64,000 nt of DNA from Aureimonas sp. SK2. GTDB lineage: Bacteria > Pseudomonadota > Alphaproteobacteria > Rhizobiales > Rhizobiaceae. The stretch covers positions 143,606 through 207,605 of the forward strand of contig NZ_JAPZDS010000009.1 of NCBI RefSeq assembly GCF_029813115.1. The letters are read 5' to 3'. The position numbers and the translations under genes are program-made. Shown here in pieces: positions 25,642-34,050 of this stretch (within the stretch, counting starts at the first letter, position 1; each line of letters begins with the position of its first letter). Below the pieces are notes generated by a model. The model did no database searches. It was given only the letters and a program-made list of their open reading frames with translations, and was not told the DNA's origin.

Positions 25642-26148
25642 ATGCGCGACCAGCACGCCACGGCATCCAGCCTCCGGGAGCGCATCCTCGAGCATTCCCT
25701 CGTCGCCGACATGTGGCGGCTTCTCTGGAAGGCGGGGATCACCGATGTCGAGATCCTGCGCTCTGAGTTCGACGGCTACGGCTACGACCTCGTCATCGCG
25801 TGGGGCGTCGTCGTTCGGCACGTGCAGCTCAAGGCGGGCCGCCTGAAGAACCCCGGCAACTTCGACATCGTGACGTCGCTTGCGGACAAGCCTTCCGGCT
25901 GCGTCGTCTACCTCGACGTCGATGACGCTCTCGATGTCCGAGCCTACTGGTACTTCGGCGCCGCGCCCGGCGAGCCGATGCTGTCGCTGGAGGGGTACCG
26001 CCCGGCTCGGCGCATCGGTCGGACGGCGGAAGGCGTGCGGCCGGATCGGAAGAACCATGTCCGGCTGCGGGGGAGCGGTTTCGAGAAGCTGGACGGTCTG
26101 GAGCACCTAGTCGAGAGGCTCCTGGGGCGGACCGACGGCGGCGAGTGA
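25642..26148 (+). CDS. Small PD-(D/E)XK-like protein
   Basis: A 168-residue protein beginning one base after the upstream stop, with GGAAGG as ribosome site. A Glu in ILEHSLVADMWRLLW (Glu17), Asp49 in GYGYDLVIAWG, and Gln62-x-Lys64 in RHVQLKAG fit a PD-(D/E)XK variant with Gln for Glu. The C-terminal half (KPSGCVVYLDVDD, WYFGAAPG) resembles a conserved alphaproteobacterial hypothetical family. Co-transcription with the first nuclease-like gene suggests a shared role. Confidence 0.68.
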   Translation: MRDQHATASSLRERILEHSLVADMWRLLWKAGITDVEILRSEFDGYGYDLVIAWGVVVRHVQLKAGRLKNPGNFDIVTSLADKPSGCVVYLDVDDALDVRAYWYFGAAPGEPMLSLEGYRPARRIGRTAEGVRPDRKNHVRLRGSGFEKLDGLEHLVERLLGRTDGGE

Positions 26149-26218
26149 TCTGGGAGACCTCTACAGTTTCAATCTCGACCTTCGCGCCGTCTTCACCTTC
26201 TCCGGCCACGATGGCTTG

Positions 26219-26857
26219 ATGACACCGCGCCGCTTCAACCCATCCGACAATCGCCCTCGCCAGCCCTTCGGCCGAAGCGGCCGGACACCGACGCCGCGCC
26301 GCGCCCGCCGCTTCCGCACCCCGCGCAGGCGTCTCCACGACGTCGCGCTCGGCGCCGGAATGGTCGTCGCCCTACTTGGGCTCGCGGCAGCCGAGGACCG
26401 TGGCTGGCTCGGCTGGGTCGACCGTGCCGACGCCTGGGTCGACGGCATGCGCGCGCCATGGTCATCCGGTCCGGCGGCGACGCCCGTCGCCGCGCGGCAC
26501 GTGCCGCTCTGCCCACCGGAGTACCGACGCGGGGGAGGCGGCGTCACCTGCATCACGGATGGCGACTCCGGCGTGGCTGACGGCGAGCCCTGGAGGCTCA
26601 CGACGCGGTCCGGCGGCGTTGACGCGCCCGAGGTCGGCCGACCGGAATGCGCCGCCGAGCGCACGGCTGGGGACCGGGCGACGCGACGGCTTCAGGCGTT
26701 GATGTCCGGCGGCTACACGATGTCGGGCGGGAGCGCCGACAAGCACGGCCGGCGGCTCGTCACCGTGACGCTGGCTGATGGGGGGGACGCCGGAGAGGTG
26801 CTCATTGGCGAGGGGCTGGCGCAGCCATGGCCGACTTCTGGGAATCCGTGGTGCTGA
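26219..26857 (+). CDS. Membrane-anchored SNase-like nuclease
   Basis: A 212-residue protein: very basic N-terminus (about 1-38), one membrane segment (about 41-60, ALGAGMVVALLGLAAA), then a thermonuclease-like domain (about 105-210). Family landmarks are CITDGDSG, WRLTTRSGGVDAPEV, a helix with AAERTAGDRATRRL, DKHGRRLVTV and a GLAQPW end. The usual catalytic Arg/Glu/Arg set appears present as Arg, Glu (DAPEV) and Arg (HGRRL). Orientation suggests the domain faces the periplasm. Confidence 0.75.
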   Translation: MTPRRFNPSDNRPRQPFGRSGRTPTPRRARRFRTPRRRLHDVALGAGMVVALLGLAAAEDRGWLGWVDRADAWVDGMRAPWSSGPAATPVAARHVPLCPPEYRRGGGGVTCITDGDSGVADGEPWRLTTRSGGVDAPEVGRPECAAERTAGDRATRRLQALMSGGYTMSGGSADKHGRRLVTVTLADGGDAGEVLIGEGLAQPWPTSGNPWC

Positions 26858-26897
26858 AATTGACCCACCCTCGGCGGCATGCTGAGATGGAGAACTG

Positions 26898-27416
26898 TCA
26901 ACGCTTGGCCTTCTTTGAACGCTTCGATGCCTTCGGCTGCTTCGCGGTGAGCGTCTTGCTAACGAGCGATCGCACGGACGACGAGAGGGCCGTGACTTCC
27001 TTAGGAGAGGGAAGCTCTGTGGCTGCCTTTTCCATGGCCGCCTTTACCATGGCGGACGCCTCCTTGACCTTGGCCTCCTCCGCTCGCGCCGCAGCCAACT
27101 CGGCAAGCGCGCTGCCAACGCGCTGGCTCGACAGGCGCCCGGCGTTCTCCGTCATCTTCATCAACCGTGCGAGGACGTGCTGTGCCTGTGGTGCCGTGCG
27201 CTCTTCCTGGGCCACAATCACCACCGTTTTCTTCAGGCGACGCTTTAGGATGGGCTTGGCGACGACGGGGAAGCTACAAAGACTGCCGGGGGCGGCCTGC
27301 TTCCCGGGTTCGTCACCCATCACCTTGCGCTTCCGTCCTGGGCCTCCCTTATGGCTGAAGAACCCGCTTCCGGCGTGAACAATGGTTCCGCCGCCTAGAT
27401 ATGAATTCCTGCCCAT
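26898..27416 (-). CDS. Lys/Ala-rich hypothetical protein
   Basis: A 172-residue protein. A short conserved-looking N-terminus (NSYLGGGTIVHAGSGFFSH) resembles one found on many alphaproteobacterial hypothetical proteins. The rest is basic and helical, with heptad-like Ala/Lys/Glu sequence (LAELAAARAEEAKVKEAS). Base composition is lower in GC than the neighbours, suggesting recent transfer. It is convergent with the SNase-like gene. Confidence 0.5.
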   Translation of the reverse strand: MGRNSYLGGGTIVHAGSGFFSHKGGPGRKRKVMGDEPGKQAAPGSLCSFPVVAKPILKRRLKKTVVIVAQEERTAPQAQHVLARLMKMTENAGRLSSQRVGSALAELAAARAEEAKVKEASAMVKAAMEKAATELPSPKEVTALSSSVRSLVSKTLTAKQPKASKRSKKAKR

Positions 27417-27845
27417 CCACCCTCACTCCCACGCGGTCGCAAATTGACACGCGTCAGCGGGCAGGAACACTGGATTCTTTCATGCTCTGGCATGAGCGTC
27501 TCCCCAGCGTCGCTGTCCGAGGCTCACCCGCAAGGGGGACGGGCGCATGTGCACCAGCTCCGCGCTGGTCTAGTAAATCACGGTAAGGCACGCCTACCGA
27601 GCCATAGCAGTCGACTGGCCCCACTGGCATCCGCCATGCGCCACCGACACCCCCGGCGCGCCGGGCGGGCTTCAAGCCTCCCGGCGCGCGACCCCACTCG
27701 CTGGTGATTGGGCGTGGGACAGCCAGCGCCACCGGAAATGTTTTCCGGTCCCGGCGGGGATGCCGGGATGCGAGGACGATCCCTGAAGAGCTGCGCCCCG
27801 AGACCGCACGACGGTCGGACGCCCGCGAAAGCGGGCGCCGTCTTT
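27417..27845. other. Intergenic stretch without supported gene
   Basis: No frame here has both a credible start and protein-like composition. The region holds several GC-rich inverted repeats, including one near its right end used as a terminator. The composition is mixed and may be scar DNA from past insertions. Confidence 0.4.
27810..27845. terminator. Hairpin at end of DUF3644-like gene
   Basis: GCCCGC and GCGGGC with a GAAA loop, with further partial pairing outside (GACG, CGTC), then TTTT on the plus strand. It lies directly after the stop of the minus-strand gene at 27846, so it can act in either direction. Confidence 0.5.
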
Positions 27846-28946
27846 TCAGGCAGCGGCTTGCACTCCAGCCGGGGCAACGGGCGCGTTCCTCGCCGCCCAG
27901 ATGACTTGGAGGGTATGCTCCGCAACGGCCGCGTTCATGCGGGTGACCGCGTGGTCGGAAAAGCTGGGGAACTTGCTCTTCCCGTGCTCGAACGTGTGCT
28001 GGCACTTCGGGTCAGCGTCAATACCCGCAAACCGACGCACCGCAGCCGCCTTCGGTGGTGTCAGCTTGCACTTCTCCGCCAACTGCGTCGCGCTCATGTG
28101 GAAGCGGTTCCGGAGGTCGATCTCCCGCACCGCTCCGGCCTCGGCGGGATCGTCCCCAGCAACCAGCTTCACCGGGGCGCCTGCCTTCTTCGAGATCGTG
28201 ACGTTGATGTTGGGGCCGACCCCGGTCGTGACCGCCTGAAGGGCGACAAGTCGAGGGAACACGTCGGCCACCTCCTTCCCGCCGCGGATCGCGTTCAGGA
28301 CCCGCTCGATGTCCTTCTCGGACACCTGCACGTCGTCGGCGACGTGGGATTCCATGGCGAGCATGGAGCGGATGCGGCCCTTGGCCTCGTCCTGCGCGCG
28401 TCTCCCCGGTGCAAGGAGGTCTGCGACCAGCTTGTACTCGCGGTCGATTAGGAAGTCGAAGTCCCCCGCCGGCATCGTTGAGACGGGCAGGACGCGCGTC
28501 GGCAGGTGCTCCGACAGGCTGTCGCCGAGGTTCCGTTGCAGGACTGCGTCGAAGGCCGTCACCAGCGCCCGGGTGTGCAGGTACAGGATGTCCTCCGACA
28601 CGAAGACGATCCAATGCTGCGCGGCGTCTCGCATGGCGTCGACCGCCTTGAACACGCCCGCCTCATCCGCTGTGACGCCGCAGTGCATCTTCGCAAGGTT
28701 CGCGCACTTCTCGAAGCCGTAGGCGGTGCCCTTGTCCTTGTCGAACACGGCCACCTTCTTCTGAACGAGTGCGGCCTTCAGGAGCATCTCGGTGGCGTGC
28801 TGGAGGTGCAGCAAGACCGTCGTAAGTCTGCCGTCCTCGTGGAAGGAGTTGAAAGTCGTCATCGCCGAGCGCAGCGAGCAGATGGCCTTCAGCTTCAGAG
28901 TGCGGGCATCGCGAACCAACTTCACGGAGGCATCCTGTCGAATCAA
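27846..28946 (-). CDS. DUF3644-like protein
   Basis: A 366-residue protein. The N-terminal ~120 residues (RSAMTTFNSFHEDGR, LLHLQHATEMLLKAALVQK, GFEKCANLAKMH) look like DUF3644, a HEPN-like helical family often found in defence gene neighbourhoods. The C-terminal part contains a helix-turn-helix-like stretch (MSATQLAEKCKLTPPKAAAV) that may bind nucleic acid. The open frame begins at TTG 28946; the exact start is uncertain. Genes on both sides are accessory, consistent with a defence or superinfection-exclusion role, which is inferred. Confidence 0.6.
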   Translation of the reverse strand: MIRQDASVKLVRDARTLKLKAICSLRSAMTTFNSFHEDGRLTTVLLHLQHATEMLLKAALVQKKVAVFDKDKGTAYGFEKCANLAKMHCGVTADEAGVFKAVDAMRDAAQHWIVFVSEDILYLHTRALVTAFDAVLQRNLGDSLSEHLPTRVLPVSTMPAGDFDFLIDREYKLVADLLAPGRRAQDEAKGRIRSMLAMESHVADDVQVSEKDIERVLNAIRGGKEVADVFPRLVALQAVTTGVGPNINVTISKKAGAPVKLVAGDDPAEAGAVREIDLRNRFHMSATQLAEKCKLTPPKAAAVRRFAGIDADPKCQHTFEHGKSKFPSFSDHAVTRMNAAVAEHTLQVIWAARNAPVAPAGVQAAA

Positions 28947-28997
28947 CGGGAGCCTGCATTCTACCCACTCGTGTGGCGCGTGGTCAGGCCGCGGCAG

Positions 28998-29156
28998 TCA
29001 CGACGCCGCCCTCGCGCGCAGCGCCGCCAGCTCCTGCGCCACCCGCCGCGCGATGGCGGCGTCCGCGAGCGAATCGACGACGACACGGATGCTGCCGACG
29101 TCGATGACGTAGCGCGGCCGCACCGACACTTCCGCCGCCTCACCGACGGCGCTCAC
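28998..29156 (-). CDS. Small hypothetical protein
   Basis: A 52-residue protein starting at GTG 29156 that overlaps the preceding stop. One strand pair (RYVIDVGSIRVVVDSLAD) and a helix (IARRVAQELAALRARA). Third gene of a coupled trio. Confidence 0.5.
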   Translation of the reverse strand: MSAVGEAAEVSVRPRYVIDVGSIRVVVDSLADAAIARRVAQELAALRARAAS

Positions 29157-29554
29157 GGCCGCCTCCGGTCGGTCGGCTCGGACAGCCCGGAGGCCGTCTC
29201 CCTGCGCACCGCGCGAAGGAGTTCGCAGATCACGTCGTTCTCGATCTCCCGCTGCCTCGCCGCGCGCAGCCAAGCCCCCATGAACTCTCCGAAGGTCATC
29301 GGCCGCGCCAGCAAGGTCTGGAGTTCGCGCTTCCTCTTCAGGGCTGCCAAATGGGTCTCGATGTCGAAAGGCTTGGGCTCCTCGGCTTCGGTGTTGTTCG
29401 TCATGAGCGGGCGGCCGACCGCGAGGACGGGCGGCGTGAGGGACGTGGTCCCGAGCGTGTTGCCGCTGGGGCCGATGGGGATGTCGCCGCCGCAGACGTC
29501 GGTGATGGTCGCCCGGTTGAGCGGCCGCCGGGTACTGAAGATCTGGCCTTCCAT
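29153..29554 (-). CDS. Hypothetical phage protein
   Basis: A 133-residue protein; ATG 29554 shares a base with the upstream stop (TGATG). The C-terminal half is a long helix (FDIETHLAALKRKRELQTLL and WLRAARQREIENDVICELL, separately). No family recognised. Confidence 0.6.
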   Translation of the reverse strand: MEGQIFSTRRPLNRATITDVCGGDIPIGPSGNTLGTTSLTPPVLAVGRPLMTNNTEAEEPKPFDIETHLAALKRKRELQTLLARPMTFGEFMGAWLRAARQREIENDVICELLRAVRRETASGLSEPTDRRRP

Positions 29555-30054
29555 CACGCCACCTCCCTCGCGCCCACCACCACCGCCCGCTCGCCCTCCG
29601 GTACCGACAGCAGAGCCTCGACGACGCCGAGCGACCTGCCGAGCAGCACCACCGCGTCCGACGCCGCGCACGGCTCTGCGCATCGACGCGTCGCCGCGAA
29701 CTGCGAGTTGCCCATGCCGACCGCCGCGTCCTCCCACAGGGACGCGTCGCTGAGGTAGCCGAGCCGGACGTTGCAGAGATGGGAGATGTTGTCGCCCATG
29801 CCGCGTAGTATCTCGGCGACGTCCCGGACATCGACCGGGTCGGTGCCAAGGATCTTGATGGCGGCACGCAGGCCCTCGCGGGAGCGGCGGGCGATCTTGC
29901 CGGACGTCGGCTCGATGGCGAGGAGCAGCCGCTTGGCTCGGGCCTCGCCCGTGACGGCGAACCAGTTGCGGACGACGTTGGCCTGGATGGCCTCCGGCGA
30001 CAGGGCCGGGATCCGGACCGGGCGAAGGCGGACGGTGCTGGCGGTGGCGTGCAT
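29554..30054 (-). CDS. Hypothetical phage protein, first of trio
   Basis: A 166-residue protein mostly helical, with RNWFAVTGEARAKRLLLAIE and AIKILGTDPVDVRDVAEIL segments and four Cys/His residues in the second half. No family recognised. A promoter element ends 28 bases upstream, so this gene leads a three-gene operon ending at 28998. Confidence 0.6.
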   Translation of the reverse strand: MHATASTVRLRPVRIPALSPEAIQANVVRNWFAVTGEARAKRLLLAIEPTSGKIARRSREGLRAAIKILGTDPVDVRDVAEILRGMGDNISHLCNVRLGYLSDASLWEDAAVGMGNSQFAATRRCAEPCAASDAVVLLGRSLGVVEALLSVPEGERAVVVGAREVA

Positions 30055-30081
30055 GGCGGCTCTCCCTCGGGACTTGAGGAA

Positions 30082-30110
30082 AGCGTGGTTGCCGGCGAGG
30101 CGGGCGTCAA
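30082..30110 (-). promoter_or_regulatory. CACGCT-class promoter element
   Basis: Minus strand: TTGACG, 17 bases ending GCCGGCAAC, then CACGCT, 28 bases before ATG 30054. The best match of the family to a sigma-70-type -35 box. Confidence 0.65.
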
Positions 30111-30325
30111 ATGGCTGGCGGGCACCGCCGCGAAACGTGGCTGAAAGTAACTCCTCGCGTTACTTCCATGGGCGACGGATGGCTTATGTCGGCGGTCTCC
30201 CAGCTAGATCTAGCGCTCGAATCGCCAAAAACGTCTACAATTAGCGGCAACCTGGGGATAAGTGCCCTCTGAGGCTTCCCAGAACAGATCGCGAACTCTA
30301 CGTTCCGCTTCGAAAGGAGACGCTA

Positions 30326-31396
30326 TTGAGCGAGCCAATCGAAGTACCCGAAAGTGCATTCGAGAATAAACCCTGGTTCCCAACCTTTCCTGCTCCGGAC
30401 CTCGTGCGCGAGATCAAGGAGCACATCAAAACGAAGGGTGACCCGCACCTGTGGTGGGGACACACCCACACCACGCCGCCGATGGGCGGACGCATCGTCT
30501 ACCTCGACGAGTTCGACGTCCCGACCTTCGGGGTGACGATGGACCGGGTCGCGCCCTGTCCCTGCTGCACGCCGCGGCATCGCAAGTACAAGTCGGGCGG
30601 CAAGATCGCCTGGTTTCCCGACGAGGCCGTCATCCGCCTCATCGGGCCGCAATGCTACAAGAGCCTCGACGCCGAAGGGCACGAACTCGCCGAGCACGAG
30701 TTCCGCGAGCGGCAGCGCCGGGAGAAGTACGCCCGGTACCTGATCACCCAGTTGCCCCTGCTGCCCGAGATCGTGAGGACGGGTGACGAGGTCCTCGAGA
30801 TGGCGAAGGCGGCCGACGAGTTCCGCGAAACCCTCCAGCGCCGTCTCGCGAACACGTTGTTCCTCCGCCTGTGGGAGAACGTGCGCAACGGCGTCCTGAA
30901 CCTGATCGTCCGAACCCGGGAGATCAGGGCCGGGGCGGACGGCGACCACCAGATGCGGACGGTCGACAAGCACGAGCGATACGCGACCATCGAGGGCTGG
31001 GAGGTGCTCGACCCGAGGGCGACCAAGATCGCCCCGACGCTGAAGCGCAACATCGACCGCCTTCAGGTCATGCGGTTCGAGCTGGGGCAGAAGCAGGACG
31101 TCCGCGACGCTGACGACCTCACCCTTCGCCGGGCGGCCCAGACGATGGCGAACGCGAGGAAGGTCATCGCCGCCGCGATCGACCGCATCGCGCTGGAGCG
31201 CAAGATCGTATCTCCCATGACGGTCGCGACGCTTCGGACATGGGGGCAACTCGACGCGGCCACGCTCAAGTTCAGTCTCCGCCGGAACGGGCGGGACCTG
31301 CTCGTCGGGCGCGATCGCGACCATTGCTGTCCTATCCGCATCCCGCCGGAGATGGAGCGAACGCTTCCCGTCCTGCCGCACTTGGCGGACGAGTAG
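30326..31396 (+). CDS. Hypothetical protein with Cys/His motif
   Basis: A 356-residue protein from TTG 30326, supported by AAGGAGA 7 bases upstream. It has a WGHTHTT segment and a putative zinc motif CPCCTPRHRKY (about 77-87) with another Cys near PQCYK. The C-terminal two thirds are helical (RQRREKYARYLITQLPLLPE, AQTMANARKVIAAAIDRIAL). No family recognised. It is followed by a GC-rich hairpin and seems monocistronic. Confidence 0.6.
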   Translation: MSEPIEVPESAFENKPWFPTFPAPDLVREIKEHIKTKGDPHLWWGHTHTTPPMGGRIVYLDEFDVPTFGVTMDRVAPCPCCTPRHRKYKSGGKIAWFPDEAVIRLIGPQCYKSLDAEGHELAEHEFRERQRREKYARYLITQLPLLPEIVRTGDEVLEMAKAADEFRETLQRRLANTLFLRLWENVRNGVLNLIVRTREIRAGADGDHQMRTVDKHERYATIEGWEVLDPRATKIAPTLKRNIDRLQVMRFELGQKQDVRDADDLTLRRAAQTMANARKVIAAAIDRIALERKIVSPMTVATLRTWGQLDAATLKFSLRRNGRDLLVGRDRDHCCPIRIPPEMERTLPVLPHLADE

Positions 31397-31407
31397 GCCG
31401 CGTCGTT

Positions 31408-31435
31408 GCCCGGAGCCGCCACGACGGCTCCGGGC
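31408..31435 (+). terminator. Perfect 11-base hairpin
   Basis: GCCCGGAGCCG and CGGCTCCGGGC around CCACGA, 12 bases after the stop of the preceding gene. No U-tract follows. The 31436-31827 stretch beyond it holds no supported gene. Confidence 0.55.
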
Positions 31436-31827
31436 AATCCGGCATCGTCACGCACGAACCGCAGCCGTGCGCAGCCTTAGGAAGCCTGCGGCCGAGTCCA
31501 TGGTTGGCACCGTGGCGCCATCGCGCGCGCCGTCAGTGGCGGCCGCCGGCGAGCTGGGGCGGGCGGGGCCAAGATTCCGCCATCACGCTTCCGTGATCCG
31601 AGACGAATTCGAAAAATGCAAAGTCATGTCTGCGTTCGTCAACTTAGTTGGCGCAACAGATCTGGAAGACGTGTGTCCAGATGTCAACAGGTCGATGGGA
31701 TAAATTCTACAGCGTCTCTGATGCCGTCAACATCCTTTGCGAGGCATAAGTACTGAGGCAAGTCGAGCGCCAGAGGGAGGGTGCTTGCGTCCGAGGATGT
31801 GGCGGCACATCCTTTTCTTCAGGCGAC

Positions 31828-31856
31828 TTGCGCGGGTGGGTCGCCGGGGGCAGCAA
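31828..31856 (+). promoter_or_regulatory. CACGCT-class promoter element, plus strand
   Basis: TTGCGC, 17 bases containing GCCGGG, then CAGCAA, 19 bases before ATG 31875. It would drive the four-gene block to 34019. Confidence 0.5.
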
Positions 31857-31874
31857 GCCCGAAGGAGACGGACA

Positions 31875-32345
31875 ATGACCATCACCAACACCGCCGAGCT
31901 GCGCAAAGCCATCGCCGAAGGCTTCGACTACGGCTCCGTGGACGGAAACACGCGGCTGGCCATCCTGCGCGAGTTCTACGACGTGACCTACGACGTGACC
32001 GACGAGGAGTTCGAGGCGACCTACCGCGACGTGCTCAAGCAGCAGGAACACTACATCGCCGTCGCCGTCCACGTCGGGTCCGGCAACGTGTTCGCGGTGC
32101 GTGCCATCCAGAACAACGACTTCACCACGGAGGACATGTTGTCCATCCAGAAGGCCATCGGCTGGGATGTCGGCGAAGAGGTCGACCTCTACCGCATCCT
32201 CGTCGGGGAGGACCGCAGCGCGGCGGAGTACGAGATCTGGTTCATGCCGGACGGCGACTACAGCGCCTACGACGGCGAGCACGTCCGCGAGTTCGGCCAG
32301 TTCTACGCCTACTACCGCAACCGCGCCCTCCGGCAGGCCGCCTGA
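31875..32345 (+). CDS. Hypothetical phage protein
   Basis: A 156-residue acidic protein; ATG 31875 has AAGGAG 9 bases upstream. Tyr-rich (YDVTYDVTDEEFEATYRDV and FYAYYRNRAL), mixed alpha/beta. No family recognised. First gene of a block that includes an HTH protein. Confidence 0.6.
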   Translation: MTITNTAELRKAIAEGFDYGSVDGNTRLAILREFYDVTYDVTDEEFEATYRDVLKQQEHYIAVAVHVGSGNVFAVRAIQNNDFTTEDMLSIQKAIGWDVGEEVDLYRILVGEDRSAAEYEIWFMPDGDYSAYDGEHVREFGQFYAYYRNRALRQAA

Positions 32346-32470
32346 CACGGACATCGGCGCGGAGCTTCGGCTCCGCGCCCGCCATCCAGCCGCCCGTCAC
32401 GGGGCTGCTGGGCGACGGGCGGCAGCGCACGCGACGGGCCGGCGGATCCGGTCATGAGGGAGACACGACG

Positions 32471-33412
32471 ATGAAGAGCAAGGCACACAGCGCCATCGAG
32501 GCCGCAGCCGAGGCAGCGGGGGCCACGAGCGTCACGCAGGACCACCACACGACAGTGGTCGGCTACAAGGGCAGCGAGATCCGGATCAAGATGGACATGT
32601 CGCCGAGGGGCGGCTGGTCGATCGCGGTCGACGGACGGGACGAGGGCGCCAAGAAGGCGCCGTCGGCAGCCTTCAAGGCCGCCGTCAAACTGGTGGACGA
32701 CCGCCTCGCGTCCGAGGCGGCTCACGTCGAGGCGGTGTACGCCGTCGCGGAAGTGGCAGGGGCCGAGATCGAGTCCCTCGAGGTCGACCGGGTCGCGCTG
32801 TCCTACAAGGGCCACACGGTCACGGCCGTTCGCGAGGACAAGCCGTCCACCGTCTCCGTCCGGTACGCGTGGACCGTGAGCATCGACGGAACGCCGAAGT
32901 GGATCTGCGCGAGCGTCGCGACGGTGCTCAAGGGCGCGATCGACAGCATCGACGAACAGGTCCCAGTGGCCACCCTGTACAACCCCCAGCCGGACAACCG
33001 CGTGGCCAGCCAATTCCAGCCCGTCTCCGAGCTGCGGGCGCTCCTCAAGACCATGCCGGTCGCCCTTCACGACGAAGGTCCCGTAGAGGGATGGGGCACG
33101 ACAACCTTCCTCGACATCGACATCGCGGAAGGGTCCGCGCGGCTGGGCAGCGAGTACCTCAGGGACAGCGTTGCCTGGCTCACCGCGCACGGGTACGTGC
33201 ACCGCATTCGCTTGGCCGACGGCACGTCCGGCGTCCGTCTCGCCGCTGCCCTGGACGTGGCCGAGGCCCGGCTCGAGGACGTGGTCGCGGCGTTCGAGGA
33301 GGAGAGCGGATGGGGCGGCCTCGCCAGCGAGCAGGCCAAGGCCACCTTTCGGGAGATCTGCCAGCCAGTTCTCGAGCTGTCGGGTTCAGAACCCGAGAAG
33401 GCGGCCGCATGA
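32471..33412 (+). CDS. Hypothetical phage protein
   Basis: A 313-residue protein starting at ATG 32471 with GGGAGA upstream. Two related beta-containing segments appear: GYKGSEIRIKMDM... WSIAVDGRD and SYKGHTVTAVRED... WTVSIDGTP, followed in each by a similar helical stretch, so the N-terminal half is probably an internal duplication. The C-terminal part is helical. The stop overlaps the next start (ATGA). Confidence 0.6.
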   Translation: MKSKAHSAIEAAAEAAGATSVTQDHHTTVVGYKGSEIRIKMDMSPRGGWSIAVDGRDEGAKKAPSAAFKAAVKLVDDRLASEAAHVEAVYAVAEVAGAEIESLEVDRVALSYKGHTVTAVREDKPSTVSVRYAWTVSIDGTPKWICASVATVLKGAIDSIDEQVPVATLYNPQPDNRVASQFQPVSELRALLKTMPVALHDEGPVEGWGTTTFLDIDIAEGSARLGSEYLRDSVAWLTAHGYVHRIRLADGTSGVRLAAALDVAEARLEDVVAAFEEESGWGGLASEQAKATFREICQPVLELSGSEPEKAAA

Positions 33413-33630
33413 CCGCCGCCGCCCGCTACAATGCTATCCGCCGACGCCTGCGTCTCACGCAGGCGGAGGTAGCCGAGGCGACGGGCTACAGCCTCGGCTA
33501 CGTCTCGAAATGGGGCCACGCAGGCCAGACGGCCAAGGACCCGCCCGATGCCGCCGTCGACCGCCTCGCGCAACTCCTGCGGGAGCGCGGGGCGAAGGAT
33601 CTCGAGTTGCTGGAAGGAGAGGCCGCATGA
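33409..33630 (+). CDS. XRE-like helix-turn-helix protein
   Basis: A 73-residue protein almost entirely an HTH: YNAIRRRLRLTQAEVAEATG then YSLGYVSKWG, as in Cro/C1-type repressors, and a helix PPDAAVDRLAQLLRERG. It is coupled on both sides by ATGA overlaps. It is a candidate regulator of the prophage, and one candidate for binding the repeated palindrome near 35 and 50 kb. Confidence 0.7.
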   Translation: MTAAARYNAIRRRLRLTQAEVAEATGYSLGYVSKWGHAGQTAKDPPDAAVDRLAQLLRERGAKDLELLEGEAA

Positions 33631-34019
33631 GCCGAGAGCAAGCCGCCACCGCGATCAGCGCCGCAATGGAAGCAGGACTGAGGGCGACCTACGACCCGGC
33701 GACAGGGAAGCTGGGTCTCCGGCACGATAAGACGCCCGTCGCCGAAGTCTGGTACGACGACGAGAGCGGAGCCTGGGTTCGCGCGAGCAAGTTCAAGCGG
33801 ACGATGTGGCAGGGCGACCTCGACCGGGAAGACGTCGCGCGAAACCCCAAACGCTACATCAGCGCCCATTGCCACTCGCTCGCGGATCTGGTCGGCGTGG
33901 GCGCCCCGACCTTTCCCGATGCCCTCGCGGCGCTGGGCGGCGAGGAAGCCATCAAGGCGATGGCCGACAAAGCTGCGAAGGACGCGCGCTACGTTCCGTA
34001 CTACGATCCGAACTGGTGA
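33627..34019 (+). CDS. Hypothetical phage protein
   Basis: A 130-residue protein whose start overlaps the HTH gene stop. The middle is strand-like (VAEVWYDDESGAWVRAS) with a KRTMWQGDLDREDVARNPKR segment. No family recognised. A terminator follows. Confidence 0.6.
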   Translation: MSREQAATAISAAMEAGLRATYDPATGKLGLRHDKTPVAEVWYDDESGAWVRASKFKRTMWQGDLDREDVARNPKRYISAHCHSLADLVGVGAPTFPDALAALGGEEAIKAMADKAAKDARYVPYYDPNW

Positions 34020-34026
34020 GGGACCG

Positions 34027-34050
34027 GGCCGCCTGAAAGGGCGGCCTTCC
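34027..34050 (+). terminator. Terminator between convergent genes
   Basis: A 7-base stem GGCCGCC/GGCGGCC with loop TGAAAG, followed by the pyrimidine-rich TTCCTCATTT. It separates two convergent operons. Confidence 0.6.

Noticed and set aside
27454..28005. Minus-strand frame in the 27.4-28.0 kb gap
   Set aside because: Gly/Arg/Pro-rich, no start context, crosses the terminator and the end of the DUF3644-like gene.
31467..31703. 78-codon plus-strand frame before 31875
   Set aside because: No ribosome site and mixed composition; kept as intergenic.
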